NCBI RefSeq assembly: GCF_010122465.1 | Contig: NZ_WLZY01000012.1 | Coordinates: 62,001-126,000 of the forward strand | Origin: Phytoactinopolyspora mesophila | GTDB lineage: Bacteria > Actinomycetota > Actinomycetes > Jiangellales > Jiangellaceae | Reading direction: 5' to 3' | DNA length: 64,000 nucleotides | Part shown: piece after piece, positions 17,354-24,417 of the stretch | Layout: each line of letters begins with the position of its first letter | How positions within the stretch are numbered: position 1 is the stretch's first letter | The notes under the pieces: generated by a model | The model's database searches: none | What the model was told of the DNA's origin: nothing | What the model saw: the letters and a program-made list of their open reading frames with translations, nothing else | Program-made: the position numbers and the translations under genes

Positions 17354-17794
17354 ATGAACCAGAGCACGAATCTGCCCAACCTCGAGGACAAGACCGGAGC
17401 CAGCGCGGAGCAGCGGCTCCAGGACGAGAAAACCATCCGGCTCACCACGGTCAGTGCCGGAGGGCAGCCGCAATCCTCGCCGGTCGGTTTCCTATGGGAC
17501 GGGGCCCGGTTCTTGATCCGCAGCAAGCCCGGCGACCCAAAAGTCCAGAACATCCGGCACAACCCCAGGGTTGCGCTGCACCTGGACATCAAGAACGACG
17601 CCGAAGACGGCGGCGTGCTCACCTTCGAAGGCACCGCCGTTATCGACTCCGGTCCGGACGACGACGGCGAGACCACCGCCTACGTGGAAAGATATGCCGA
17701 CGAGATCCGCGACTACGGGGTACCGCCCGAGGATGTGCTGTCCACCTTCTCCGCCGTGATCCGAGTGACACCCACCCGCACCCGGGCGTACTGA
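17354..17794 (+). CDS. PPOX-class flavin/F420-dependent enzyme (pyridoxamine oxidase-like)
   Basis: 146-residue split-barrel flavoprotein. AGAGGAG lies six bases before the ATG; the frame extends upstream without a better start. The core TIRLTTVSAGGQPQSSPVGF, FLIRSKPGDPKVQNIRHNPRVALHL and the end VIRVTPTRTRAY are typical of the mycobacterial Rv3369-like PPOX family (TIGR03667, by recall), whose members bind F420 or heme. Cofactor and substrate are unknown here. Converges on the LuxR-type regulator with 20 bases between stops. Confidence 0.88.
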   Translation: MNQSTNLPNLEDKTGASAEQRLQDEKTIRLTTVSAGGQPQSSPVGFLWDGARFLIRSKPGDPKVQNIRHNPRVALHLDIKNDAEDGGVLTFEGTAVIDSGPDDDGETTAYVERYADEIRDYGVPPEDVLSTFSAVIRVTPTRTRAY

Positions 17795-17813
17795 AAGCCG
17801 GGCCTCTGCCGAC

Positions 17814-19451
17814 TCACAGGCGCTGTCGCAGCACATACGCCGCTGCCTGCGCGCGTGTGTCAACGCCCAGCTTGGCGAAGATGCGGCTGACGTGGTGTTC
17901 CACTGTCCGCCTGCTGATGTAGAGCCGTTGTGCGATCTCACCGTTGGTCAGGCCTTCGGCGATGTGGGCCAGTACCTCCTTCTCCCGTCGCGTGAGTGTT
18001 CCCTCACCGCGGGGCGCCGCCCGCCCGGGCTCGCCCAGACTCCGCAGGTGATGGGCGGTCGCGTCCGCGTCGGCGGCCGCCGCGAGCGTGTCGAACACCC
18101 GTAGCGCGGCCCGTGCCTCGGACACTGCTACGTCAGGTGCGCTGGCGGCGATGAGCTGCGAGATCGCGAGCCTGGTCCGGGCTTCCTCCAGCGGGAGCCC
18201 GGCCATGGCGAACTGAGGCAATGCCGTTTCGAGATGGCCGAGTGCTTCCTCCGGCTCGTCGGCCGCGGCGCAGATGATGCCAGCCGCATACTCGCTCAGC
18301 GCGCCAACACGGGGCATATCCGTCCGCGCCGCGATCTGCTCCAGCCGCCGGCCGATGGCACGAGCATCAGGGAGGCGACCGGCCCGGACCTCCACTTCCA
18401 CCAGCAGCGCGAGTTCCGGAACCTGCCTCGGATGTTCGCCCGCGTTGCCGAGGCGACGCCACAGGATACGCCGGGCGACGTCGGCTTCGCCCCGAACCAG
18501 GTGCAGGCGGGCCAGGGGGCACGCAGCATAGGAGTCGAATTCGAAGCCGGCCAGGAGTCTGGCCGCCTCGTCGTACCTGCCCTGCCGAACCCGCAGGTCC
18601 GCGAGGCGCACCATGGCGCTGGAGCGCAGCGCAGCGTAACTGTCGTCGTACAGTGCGATCGAGGACTCGAGCTCGCGTTCCGCATCGTCCCACCGTCCTG
18701 CCGCAGTGAGAACGCCCCCGTAGTGGGTCCGGCAGATCGCCGATACCCAGGGTGCGTTGGAGAGGGAGCCGAACGACGTCGCGAGCGCCATCCACTGCTG
18801 GGCACGGCGGACGTCCAGGGTCAGCTCACAGCACACCAACATGTGGCAGTAGATCTCGCCGACCGTGATGTAGTCGGACACTTCGCCACCTGCCGCGGCG
18901 GCCGCTGCTTCGTCCAGCTTCCCCATGCCTTCGGAGACACGGCCGGCGAGGACAAGAGCCATGCCTTCGTGCCCGAGCGCGCAGAAGCGCAGATCCGCAT
19001 CCGTGAACCGGTCGGCTATCGCGGCCGCTGCCTGCGCGTGCCCTCGCATCTCGGCTGGGTCACCGGACGCCAGGGCCTCGGCGAGTTCTACCCAGCCTGC
19101 CTCAACACAATCTCCTGATTCGGCGGCGAGTCTCCGTGCCCGGGCCAGCCAGCCAGCCGCCACCGCTTCGTTGCCATAGACCGCGCCGTGCAGAAAGCTC
19201 AGTTCTCGCCCAGCGATGAGTGCGGGCAACCGGGTCTCACCCAGAGCTCGGTAAGCGACGAACGCACGCTCGTAGTACCCGACCGCGGCCGAATAGTCAC
19301 CTGCCCATTCCACCGCCCGGGCCAGGTGGTGCAGCGTTTCGGCGGCTTCGTCCAGTTCGAGGGCATCGGACAACAGCGAGCGAGCCCGCGCCCAGTCGCC
19401 GTGACCCAACGCGATCTTGCCCGCGGCCAGCAGATCCGCCGCATTAGTCAT
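17814..19451 (-). CDS. TPR-containing LuxR-family transcriptional regulator
   Basis: 545 residues from the ATG at 19451 (MTNAADLLAAGKIALGHGDW). Residues 5-460 form Ala-rich helical repeats of TPR type (for example AAVGYYERAFVAYRALGE and AERELESSIALYDDSYAAL). The last 65 residues are a LuxR helix-turn-helix (LTRREKEVLAHIAEGLTNGE, then IAQRLYISRRTVEHHVSRIF). No AAA/Walker motif is seen, so it differs from MalT/LAL regulators. Divergent from a methyltransferase gene 147 bases away, which it may control. The signal is unknown. Confidence 0.88.
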   Translation of the reverse strand: MTNAADLLAAGKIALGHGDWARARSLLSDALELDEAAETLHHLARAVEWAGDYSAAVGYYERAFVAYRALGETRLPALIAGRELSFLHGAVYGNEAVAAGWLARARRLAAESGDCVEAGWVELAEALASGDPAEMRGHAQAAAAIADRFTDADLRFCALGHEGMALVLAGRVSEGMGKLDEAAAAAAGGEVSDYITVGEIYCHMLVCCELTLDVRRAQQWMALATSFGSLSNAPWVSAICRTHYGGVLTAAGRWDDAERELESSIALYDDSYAALRSSAMVRLADLRVRQGRYDEAARLLAGFEFDSYAACPLARLHLVRGEADVARRILWRRLGNAGEHPRQVPELALLVEVEVRAGRLPDARAIGRRLEQIAARTDMPRVGALSEYAAGIICAAADEPEEALGHLETALPQFAMAGLPLEEARTRLAISQLIAASAPDVAVSEARAALRVFDTLAAAADADATAHHLRSLGEPGRAAPRGEGTLTRREKEVLAHIAEGLTNGEIAQRLYISRRTVEHHVSRIFAKLGVDTRAQAAAYVLRQRL

Positions 19452-19598
19452 CGTGGAACACAGCATGCCACCGCCACGGCCTGGGAGGCAGGGAATAGGT
19501 GGGCGAATAGGTATGTGCACCGATGTTTTCGCGGCATGGCAAGCGCGATGCTGGCCAAGCCGGCAATACCGCTGCTACAGCCCACCCAGGAGGACGAC

Positions 19599-20396
19599 AT
19601 GGCTGAGACGGAAACCTTCCAGATCTCTCTGGACGCTGCCGAGGTATACGAGTCCAAGTTCGTACCGGCGATTTTCGCCGAATGGGCGGATCGTTTGGTC
19701 GAAGCCGTGGATGTCGCGCCCATGCAGGCGGTACTCGATGTGGCCTGCGGCACCGGCATCGTTGCCAGGACGGTGGCGGATCGGATCGGCTCCGGCACGA
19801 TCGTCGGACTCGATCTCAACGCGGCGATGCTGGCCGTGGCACATCGCTTGCGGCCGGACCTCGAGTGGCACCAAGGCGACGCCGTGGAACTCCCGTTCCC
19901 CGAGCGCACGTTCGATCGCGTGCTCTGCCAGATGGGTCTGATGTTCGTGCCGGACCGAGCCCGCGCCATCAGGGAGATGGCGCGGGTGGCGACGGGCGGT
20001 TCCACGGTCGGGATCGTCGTCCCTGCCAGCATCGGCGAGCAACCGGCCTACCGGGAGCTCGCATCGATCGTCGCCGACGAGGCGGGTGCGGCCGCTGCCG
20101 TACTCATCGACACGTACTGGTCGTGCGGCGATCTCGACGAGCTGCGCGCGCTATTCAGCTCAGCGGGGTTGACGCACGTCGTGGCCCGAACGCATCTCGG
20201 GACCGCGAGATTCCGGTCGGCCGACGAGCTGGTCGCAACCGAGGTTGAGGGTTCACCACTCATCACTCAGATCGACGACGCGACATACACCCGCATCAGA
20301 GAACGCGCCCGCACCGCGCTCGAGCCGTTCGCCACGCAGAGTGGCTCCCTGCACGCTCCGCTCCGCGGCCACATCGTGACCGGCACGGTGCCGTGA
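19599..20396 (+). CDS. SAM-dependent class I methyltransferase
   Basis: 265 residues from the ATG at 19599, seven bases after AGGAGG; the frame stays open well upstream but lies over the divergent regulator. Motif I VLDVACGTGIVARTVADRIG (residues about 45-64), motif post-I IVGLDLNAAML, acidic loop GDAVELPFPERTFDRVLCQM (about 92-112) are classic for Ubi/UbiE-like small-molecule methyltransferases (Methyltransf_11/25). C-terminal half has the cap VIDTYWSCGDLDELRALFSSAG-like region. Acceptor unknown. The divergent LuxR gene is the likely regulator. Confidence 0.9.
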   Translation: MAETETFQISLDAAEVYESKFVPAIFAEWADRLVEAVDVAPMQAVLDVACGTGIVARTVADRIGSGTIVGLDLNAAMLAVAHRLRPDLEWHQGDAVELPFPERTFDRVLCQMGLMFVPDRARAIREMARVATGGSTVGIVVPASIGEQPAYRELASIVADEAGAAAAVLIDTYWSCGDLDELRALFSSAGLTHVVARTHLGTARFRSADELVATEVEGSPLITQIDDATYTRIRERARTALEPFATQSGSLHAPLRGHIVTGTVP

Positions 20397-20506
20397 CGTG
20401 CGTCGTCACCCGGCTCCTCGCCATCTGACTCGTCAGTACTGGAAAAACTGGTTGCAGGTCCGCAGGCGCCGGTGGCAGCGTCGTAGTCACGATCTAGGAG
20501 GTCATC

Positions 20507-20569
20507 ATGACGATCTTTGCCGCAGCCGAGCACCGCATGCACCCTTCGGCGCGGGAGCTGGCCGCTTGA
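20507..20569 (+). CDS. Possible 20-residue small ORF
   Basis: ATG at 20507 has a near-perfect ribosome site TAGGAGG seven bases upstream and opens a 20-codon frame reading MTIFAAAEHRMHPSARELAA before TGA. It lies in the 294-base gap between the methyltransferase and phosphotransferase genes. No relatives are recognised. It may be a leader peptide or the degraded 5' end of a lost gene. Confidence 0.3.
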   Translation: MTIFAAAEHRMHPSARELAA

Positions 20570-20645
20570 TCTCCACGCCTGCTGTGTGTCCATCACCAGC
20601 GGGCGGCACCGTCCAGTCTCCTCGCGTCTGAGCAGTCTTCCGACG

Positions 20646-20665
20646 TGACACCGCTATGGGTGTCA
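20646..20665 (+). promoter_or_regulatory. Inverted repeat upstream of the phosphotransferase gene
   Basis: TGACACC (20646-20652) and GGTGTCA (20659-20665) form a perfect 7-bp stem with a 6-base loop, 25 bases before the GTG start at 20691 and just ahead of the ribosome site GAGGAG. It could be an operator or an mRNA hairpin in the leader. Confidence 0.4.
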
Positions 20666-20690
20666 TGTTCTTCGACCACGAGGAGTACCA

Positions 20691-21488
20691 GTGACATCGC
20701 AATACGAACCCCTGCCCGGGGCTGAGGGCAACCCAACCTCCGTGCTCCGGCACGGCGACACTGTTGTGCGCCCTGCCGGGCCTTGGACCGAGACCGTTCA
20801 TGCCCTGCTCCGCCACCTGGAGGATGCCGGATTCAGTGGTAGCCCGCGGCTCGTAGGTGACGGGTACGACCAGCAAGGACGTTCCGTGGTGACCTATATC
20901 GAGGGCCACAGCGTCCATCCGCGCGCCTGGACCGACGAGGCGATCTGGCACGCCGGGCAGATGCTACGTGACCTCCACCGGGCCACCGCCAGTTTCCGTC
21001 CGCCCGGCGAGGCGATCTGGCATCCGTGGCCGTTCCACGATTCCGGTCCGGAGAGTGTCATCAGTCACCGCGACGCGGGACCATGGCACATCGTGGCCCG
21101 GGACGGCTTGCCGGTGGCGTTCATCGACTGGGAGACGGCCGGCCCGACCGACCGTCTCGACGAGATCGCCGCCACGGCGTGGTGGAATGCACAACTGCAC
21201 GACGACGACCTCGCTGAGCGCCACGAACTGCCCGACGCCAACGCGCGGGCAGCACAGCTGCGGCACTTCGTCGACGGCTACGGCCTGGCAACAGCAGAGC
21301 GGGGTGACCTCGTCACTCGGATGATCGAGTACGCCATCCGTGATTCAGCGGCCGAAGCCGTCAAGGCAGGGGTCACGCCGGAGTCCAGCCAGGCAGGCGC
21401 CGTATGGGCGATTGCGTGGCGGGCCCGCTCGGCAGCGTGGATGCGGCGGCATCGCTCGATGCTGCAGGCCGCGCTTGCCGCGAGCTGA
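20691..21488 (+). CDS. APH-family phosphotransferase
   Basis: 265-residue kinase-fold protein of the aminoglycoside/choline phosphotransferase superfamily. Start GTG at 20691 after GAGGAG. The catalytic region reads VISHRDAGPWHIVARDGLPV, then AFIDWETAGP: the normal HGDxxxxN loop is HRD..WH here, while the DFG-equivalent IDWE is intact. The N-terminal lobe has the usual TVVRPAGPWTETVHALLRHLE pattern. It stands alone and does not resemble a known resistance kinase, so resistance should not be assumed; substrates in this family include many small alcohols. Confidence 0.82.
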   Translation: MTSQYEPLPGAEGNPTSVLRHGDTVVRPAGPWTETVHALLRHLEDAGFSGSPRLVGDGYDQQGRSVVTYIEGHSVHPRAWTDEAIWHAGQMLRDLHRATASFRPPGEAIWHPWPFHDSGPESVISHRDAGPWHIVARDGLPVAFIDWETAGPTDRLDEIAATAWWNAQLHDDDLAERHELPDANARAAQLRHFVDGYGLATAERGDLVTRMIEYAIRDSAAEAVKAGVTPESSQAGAVWAIAWRARSAAWMRRHRSMLQAALAAS

Positions 21489-21619
21489 CATCCGAAGCTT
21501 GCTCGATGAAGTGCTGAGTTGAGTCCGGGGGTTCGCGGCCTCACGTGACGCGTCGCGGCGCCCACCGCCGCACATCGTGTTACGGGAGGCCACGAACCTC
21601 ACCTCACTGCAGCAAGAGA

Positions 21620-21750
21620 CCTGACAGTCTTCGTCCGGGAGGTGATCATGCCGCGATACGAGTTCACCTCGCTCGCCGTCCTCGCGGGCGACGAGCTGGC
21701 GGAAGCACGCCAGCGCCTCCTCGGCGCGTTCCCGTAATGAGAGTCGCCCG
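21620..21750 (-). pseudogene. Decayed duplicate of a segment of the six-hairpin-like gene
   Basis: Positions 21661-21750 align with 22613-22700, inside the 649-residue gene that ends at 22471, at roughly 90 percent identity by eye; weaker similarity extends back to about 21620. On the minus strand it reads RERAEEALACFRQLVAREDGE like the parent ARAEEALACFRQLVAREDGE, then a 4-base insertion shifts the frame. The rest of the copy is missing. This fills most of the 328-base gap 21489-21816. The toxin-antitoxin pair lies between copy and parent. Confidence 0.75.
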
Positions 21751-21795
21751 TCGATCATCTCAATTGACCCGGCCACAGCGCTTGCATTTTGGCGC

Positions 21796-21809
21796 TTCTG
21801 GCGCCAGAA
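21796..21809 (+). promoter_or_regulatory. Palindromic operator of the toxin-antitoxin pair
   Basis: TTCTGGCGCCAGAA is a perfect 14-bp palindrome ending seven bases before the antitoxin ATG at 21817, with extra TGGCGC half-sites on both sides (21790 and 21810). Ribbon-helix-helix antitoxins bind such sites to repress their own operon. The very short distance to the ATG suggests a leaderless or nearly leaderless mRNA. Confidence 0.6.
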
Positions 21810-21816
21810 TGGCGCT

Positions 21817-22047
21817 ATGCCTAGCGTACAGATCAAAGACGTTCCCGATGAGACGCATTCCGTCCTGCGTCGGCGAGCCGCTGCCGCTCACCAGTCCCTT
21901 CAGGAGTATCTACGCAGCAGGCTGATCGAGGAAGCAAGCCAACCGACCCTCGACGAGGTGCTCGATCGCGCGAGTGGACGGTCCGGAGGATCCGTGTCTG
22001 TGAATGACGCGGTCGCAGCGTTGCGCGATGACCGTGCTCGTCGTTGA
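21817..22047 (+). CDS. FitA/VapB-like ribbon-helix-helix antitoxin
   Basis: 76 residues. The N-terminal MPSVQIKDVPDETHSVLRRR plus LQEYLRSRLIEEA is the ribbon-helix-helix DNA-binding fold of FitA-type antitoxins; the C-terminal half (TLDEVLDRASGRSGGSVSVN) is the flexible toxin-binding tail. Its 3' end overlaps the toxin gene by 20 bases, as is usual for these pairs. It neutralises the PIN nuclease and represses the operon together with it. Confidence 0.9.
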   Translation: MPSVQIKDVPDETHSVLRRRAAAAHQSLQEYLRSRLIEEASQPTLDEVLDRASGRSGGSVSVNDAVAALRDDRARR

Positions 22048-22450
22048 CGCAAGCGTCCTCGTCGTGGCACTGGGCGACGATGGACCAGACGGCGACCTTG
22101 CACGGGAGCGCCTGCGCGGCCATGGACTCGTGGCGCCGGAGTTGATCGATCTCGAAGTGGCGTCGGTACTTCGGCGGCAGTATGTCAGCGGCCGTCTCGA
22201 CGATCGCCGGGCCCGACAGGCTCTTAATGATCTAGAGGCGATTCCGGTCCGCCGGGCCCCGCATCGGTCATTGCTCTCTCGGTGCTGGGAGCTACGGGAC
22301 AATCTCACGGTTTATGACGCGGCCTACGTAGCGCTGGCCGAACTCCTGGACTCCACCTTGCTCACGGCGGACCGTCGCCTGGCGAGTGCACCAGGAACAC
22401 GGTGCACCATTGACGTGCTCGCCGCGGCAACCGCGCCATCAGATCCCTGA
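22028..22450 (+). CDS. VapC/FitB-like PIN-domain toxin
   Basis: 140-residue PIN-domain ribonuclease, starting at the ATG at 22028 within the antitoxin gene. The acidic active-site residues are visible: Asp in VVDASVLV (residue 7), Glu in LIDLEVASVLRR (about 40), Asp in YDAAYVALAE (about 98) and Asp in LLTADRRLA (about 116). All four are kept, so the toxin looks active. Target RNA unknown. Neighbour antitoxin is FitA-like. Confidence 0.92.
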   Translation: MTVLVVDASVLVVALGDDGPDGDLARERLRGHGLVAPELIDLEVASVLRRQYVSGRLDDRRARQALNDLEAIPVRRAPHRSLLSRCWELRDNLTVYDAAYVALAELLDSTLLTADRRLASAPGTRCTIDVLAAATAPSDP

Positions 22451-22470
22451 AACGGGCCAGGATCCACGGT

Positions 22471-24417
22471 TCAGCTCAGTGAGACCGCGAGCATCTGCTC
22501 GCAGCCGAGCAACAGCACGCCTGCGCTCCATGCGTGCGAAAGAGTGAGCAGCATGCCCTTCGGCTGGAAACAGGAGGTCTGGTAGTAGCGCTCGGTGATC
22601 ATTCCCCGGTAAGAGTTCACCTCGCCGTCCTCGCGAGCGACGAGCTGGCGGAAGCACGCCAGGGCCTCCTCCGCGCGCGCCCGATAATGCGGGTCGCCCG
22701 ATGCCTGGGAAAGTTCAAGCATTTCCTTGGTGCAGATCAGCCCGTAGGCGTGCAGGTGCTGGTTGGACGGCGACGCTTGGTCGGCGCCACGGCTGGCGAA
22801 CCGGTAGGCGCCCAGCATGCTCCGTTCGGAGAAGTCGACGTTGTACGTGTAGCGGAAGGTCAGCATCCAGTCCGCCGCCCGCCGGGCCAGGTCGAGCCAG
22901 CGATCCTCACCGGTGCGGCGATGCAGGGCGACGTAGGCCATCACTGCGGCATACCCGTCCTCCGACGTCGGCGCCAGGTCGACGTCCTCCGGCGCGCCGT
23001 GAATGAACTCACGGTCGACGAACTGCGCGTAGTACTCACCGGCCCTGACCGCCGCCGCGAGGTACCCGCCGTCGTCGTCGAACCTGTCCGCCTCGGCCAG
23101 CGCCGCCACCCAGGTGAGACCGGACGCCCCTGCCCACGAGAGGACGCGGCCGTCCTCTGCGTGGTGGACTGAGCCGAGGTTGCCGTCGGCACGCTGCCGC
23201 GCCCGGATCACGTCGAGGTTGGATCGTGCGGCGCTCACCCACACCGGACGGGCCGAGCGCACGTCATCGCCAAGCTCCAGGGCCCGGACGAGAAACAGGG
23301 TGGCTTCGCCGAGGGTACGCGCGTGCAGTCCACCTTTCAGCGGCGTCCAGCTCTGGGACCATCCCTTGGACCGGTACCAGGTTCCCCAGAACGTTCCCGA
23401 CGGAGACAGGTTCGCGCAGATGAAATCGATCACCTTCATGGCCGCGGACCGCTGGTCATCACTCGCAACACCGGCCCGCCGGGCATGCGCCAGGAGTGCA
23501 TAGGCCCAGGGGATCCCACTGATCCAGCCGACGTGCATCGCCTGGCGATCGACACGCAGCCCGTCCTGGCCGCTCACTTCCCGGTCGAACCCGACGGTCT
23601 CCAGCAGCACACCCGGATCGGGATCGTAGTGCCAGCGCACCAGTCCTTCACCGGCGACGTCGGCAGCCTCCGCGATCGGCATCCACGGCTGCACCACATG
23701 CGTGTGCCGGGCCTGTTCGTATACCTCCCGCAACACTCGCGCGTATCCGTGGCGGTCCGCGCCGATCCTGCCGGCTGAGGCGTTGAGCCGAACCGTCTCG
23801 CCGGGCTGCCACACGTACCGTCCCCGCTCCGGGGGACGCGGCTCGGCGGAGCCGTAATAGGTGACAGGCGCCTCCCGGTACGGATAGACCACGTGGGCTG
23901 TGGCCGTCTGGCCGCTGTGGGAGAACCCCACCCCCGTCAGCCCGCACGCGAAGGTCTCCGAGGTCAGAAGAACGACGCCGTCGTGGTCGTTCCATACGAA
24001 CACCGCCGGAGTAGCGGCCCGGTCCGATCGGAACGACCAGTGGTCGCTGACCATGCCGTCCGGGTCGTTCGCACCGACCTCGAACCTGGGAAACCGCCGG
24101 TCGCAGGCCTCGGGCCGGTTCTCCCCGTAGAACAGGCCCGGGATCAGCCACCACGGATCCGGGGTGCCGGAAAGCTCTACCGCCAGCCGCAGGTGCCCGG
24201 TGAACGGCTGCGCGTCTTGATTCACCACGCCCAGGACAATCTCCGACGCAGCTGCCTGCCCAGAGCTGACAGCCACCTCGACCCGGAACGGACCGGCGAC
24301 GGCCACGGCCCGGTCCTGATCGCCAGGGACCCGGGCCGACCCGAGAAGCTGTCCCGAGGCATCCAGCGCCTCGATCCGCAACTCCGGTCGAGACTCCGGT
24401 CGGTGCGGCACGGTCAT
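22471..24417 (-). CDS. Uncharacterised (alpha/alpha)6-barrel glycosidase-like protein
   Basis: 648 residues from the ATG at 24417, which overlaps the GH38 stop (ATGA). The first 230 residues are beta-rich (LRIEALDASGQLLGSARV; VVNQDAQPFTGHLRLAVELS; TYYGSAEP). The rest, from about 240, is a helical barrel with Trp/Tyr-rich loops such as DRQAMHVGWISGIPWAYALL, SGTFWGTWYRSKGWSQSW, LKGGLHARTLGEATLFLVRA and TSEDGYAAVMAYVALHRRTG. This layout is that of six-hairpin glycosidases or lyases, but I cannot name the family. It is the last gene of the ROK-SIS-GH38 operon, so it probably acts on the same mannose-containing glycan. A decayed partial copy lies at 21620-21750. Confidence 0.7.
   Translation of the reverse strand: MTVPHRPESRPELRIEALDASGQLLGSARVPGDQDRAVAVAGPFRVEVAVSSGQAAASEIVLGVVNQDAQPFTGHLRLAVELSGTPDPWWLIPGLFYGENRPEACDRRFPRFEVGANDPDGMVSDHWSFRSDRAATPAVFVWNDHDGVVLLTSETFACGLTGVGFSHSGQTATAHVVYPYREAPVTYYGSAEPRPPERGRYVWQPGETVRLNASAGRIGADRHGYARVLREVYEQARHTHVVQPWMPIAEAADVAGEGLVRWHYDPDPGVLLETVGFDREVSGQDGLRVDRQAMHVGWISGIPWAYALLAHARRAGVASDDQRSAAMKVIDFICANLSPSGTFWGTWYRSKGWSQSWTPLKGGLHARTLGEATLFLVRALELGDDVRSARPVWVSAARSNLDVIRARQRADGNLGSVHHAEDGRVLSWAGASGLTWVAALAEADRFDDDGGYLAAAVRAGEYYAQFVDREFIHGAPEDVDLAPTSEDGYAAVMAYVALHRRTGEDRWLDLARRAADWMLTFRYTYNVDFSERSMLGAYRFASRGADQASPSNQHLHAYGLICTKEMLELSQASGDPHYRARAEEALACFRQLVAREDGEVNSYRGMITERYYQTSCFQPKGMLLTLSHAWSAGVLLLGCEQMLAVSLS

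Noticed and set aside
20691-21488. Aminoglycoside resistance kinase
   Set aside because: APH fold only; the catalytic loop deviates (HRD..WH) and there is no closer match to a resistance enzyme.
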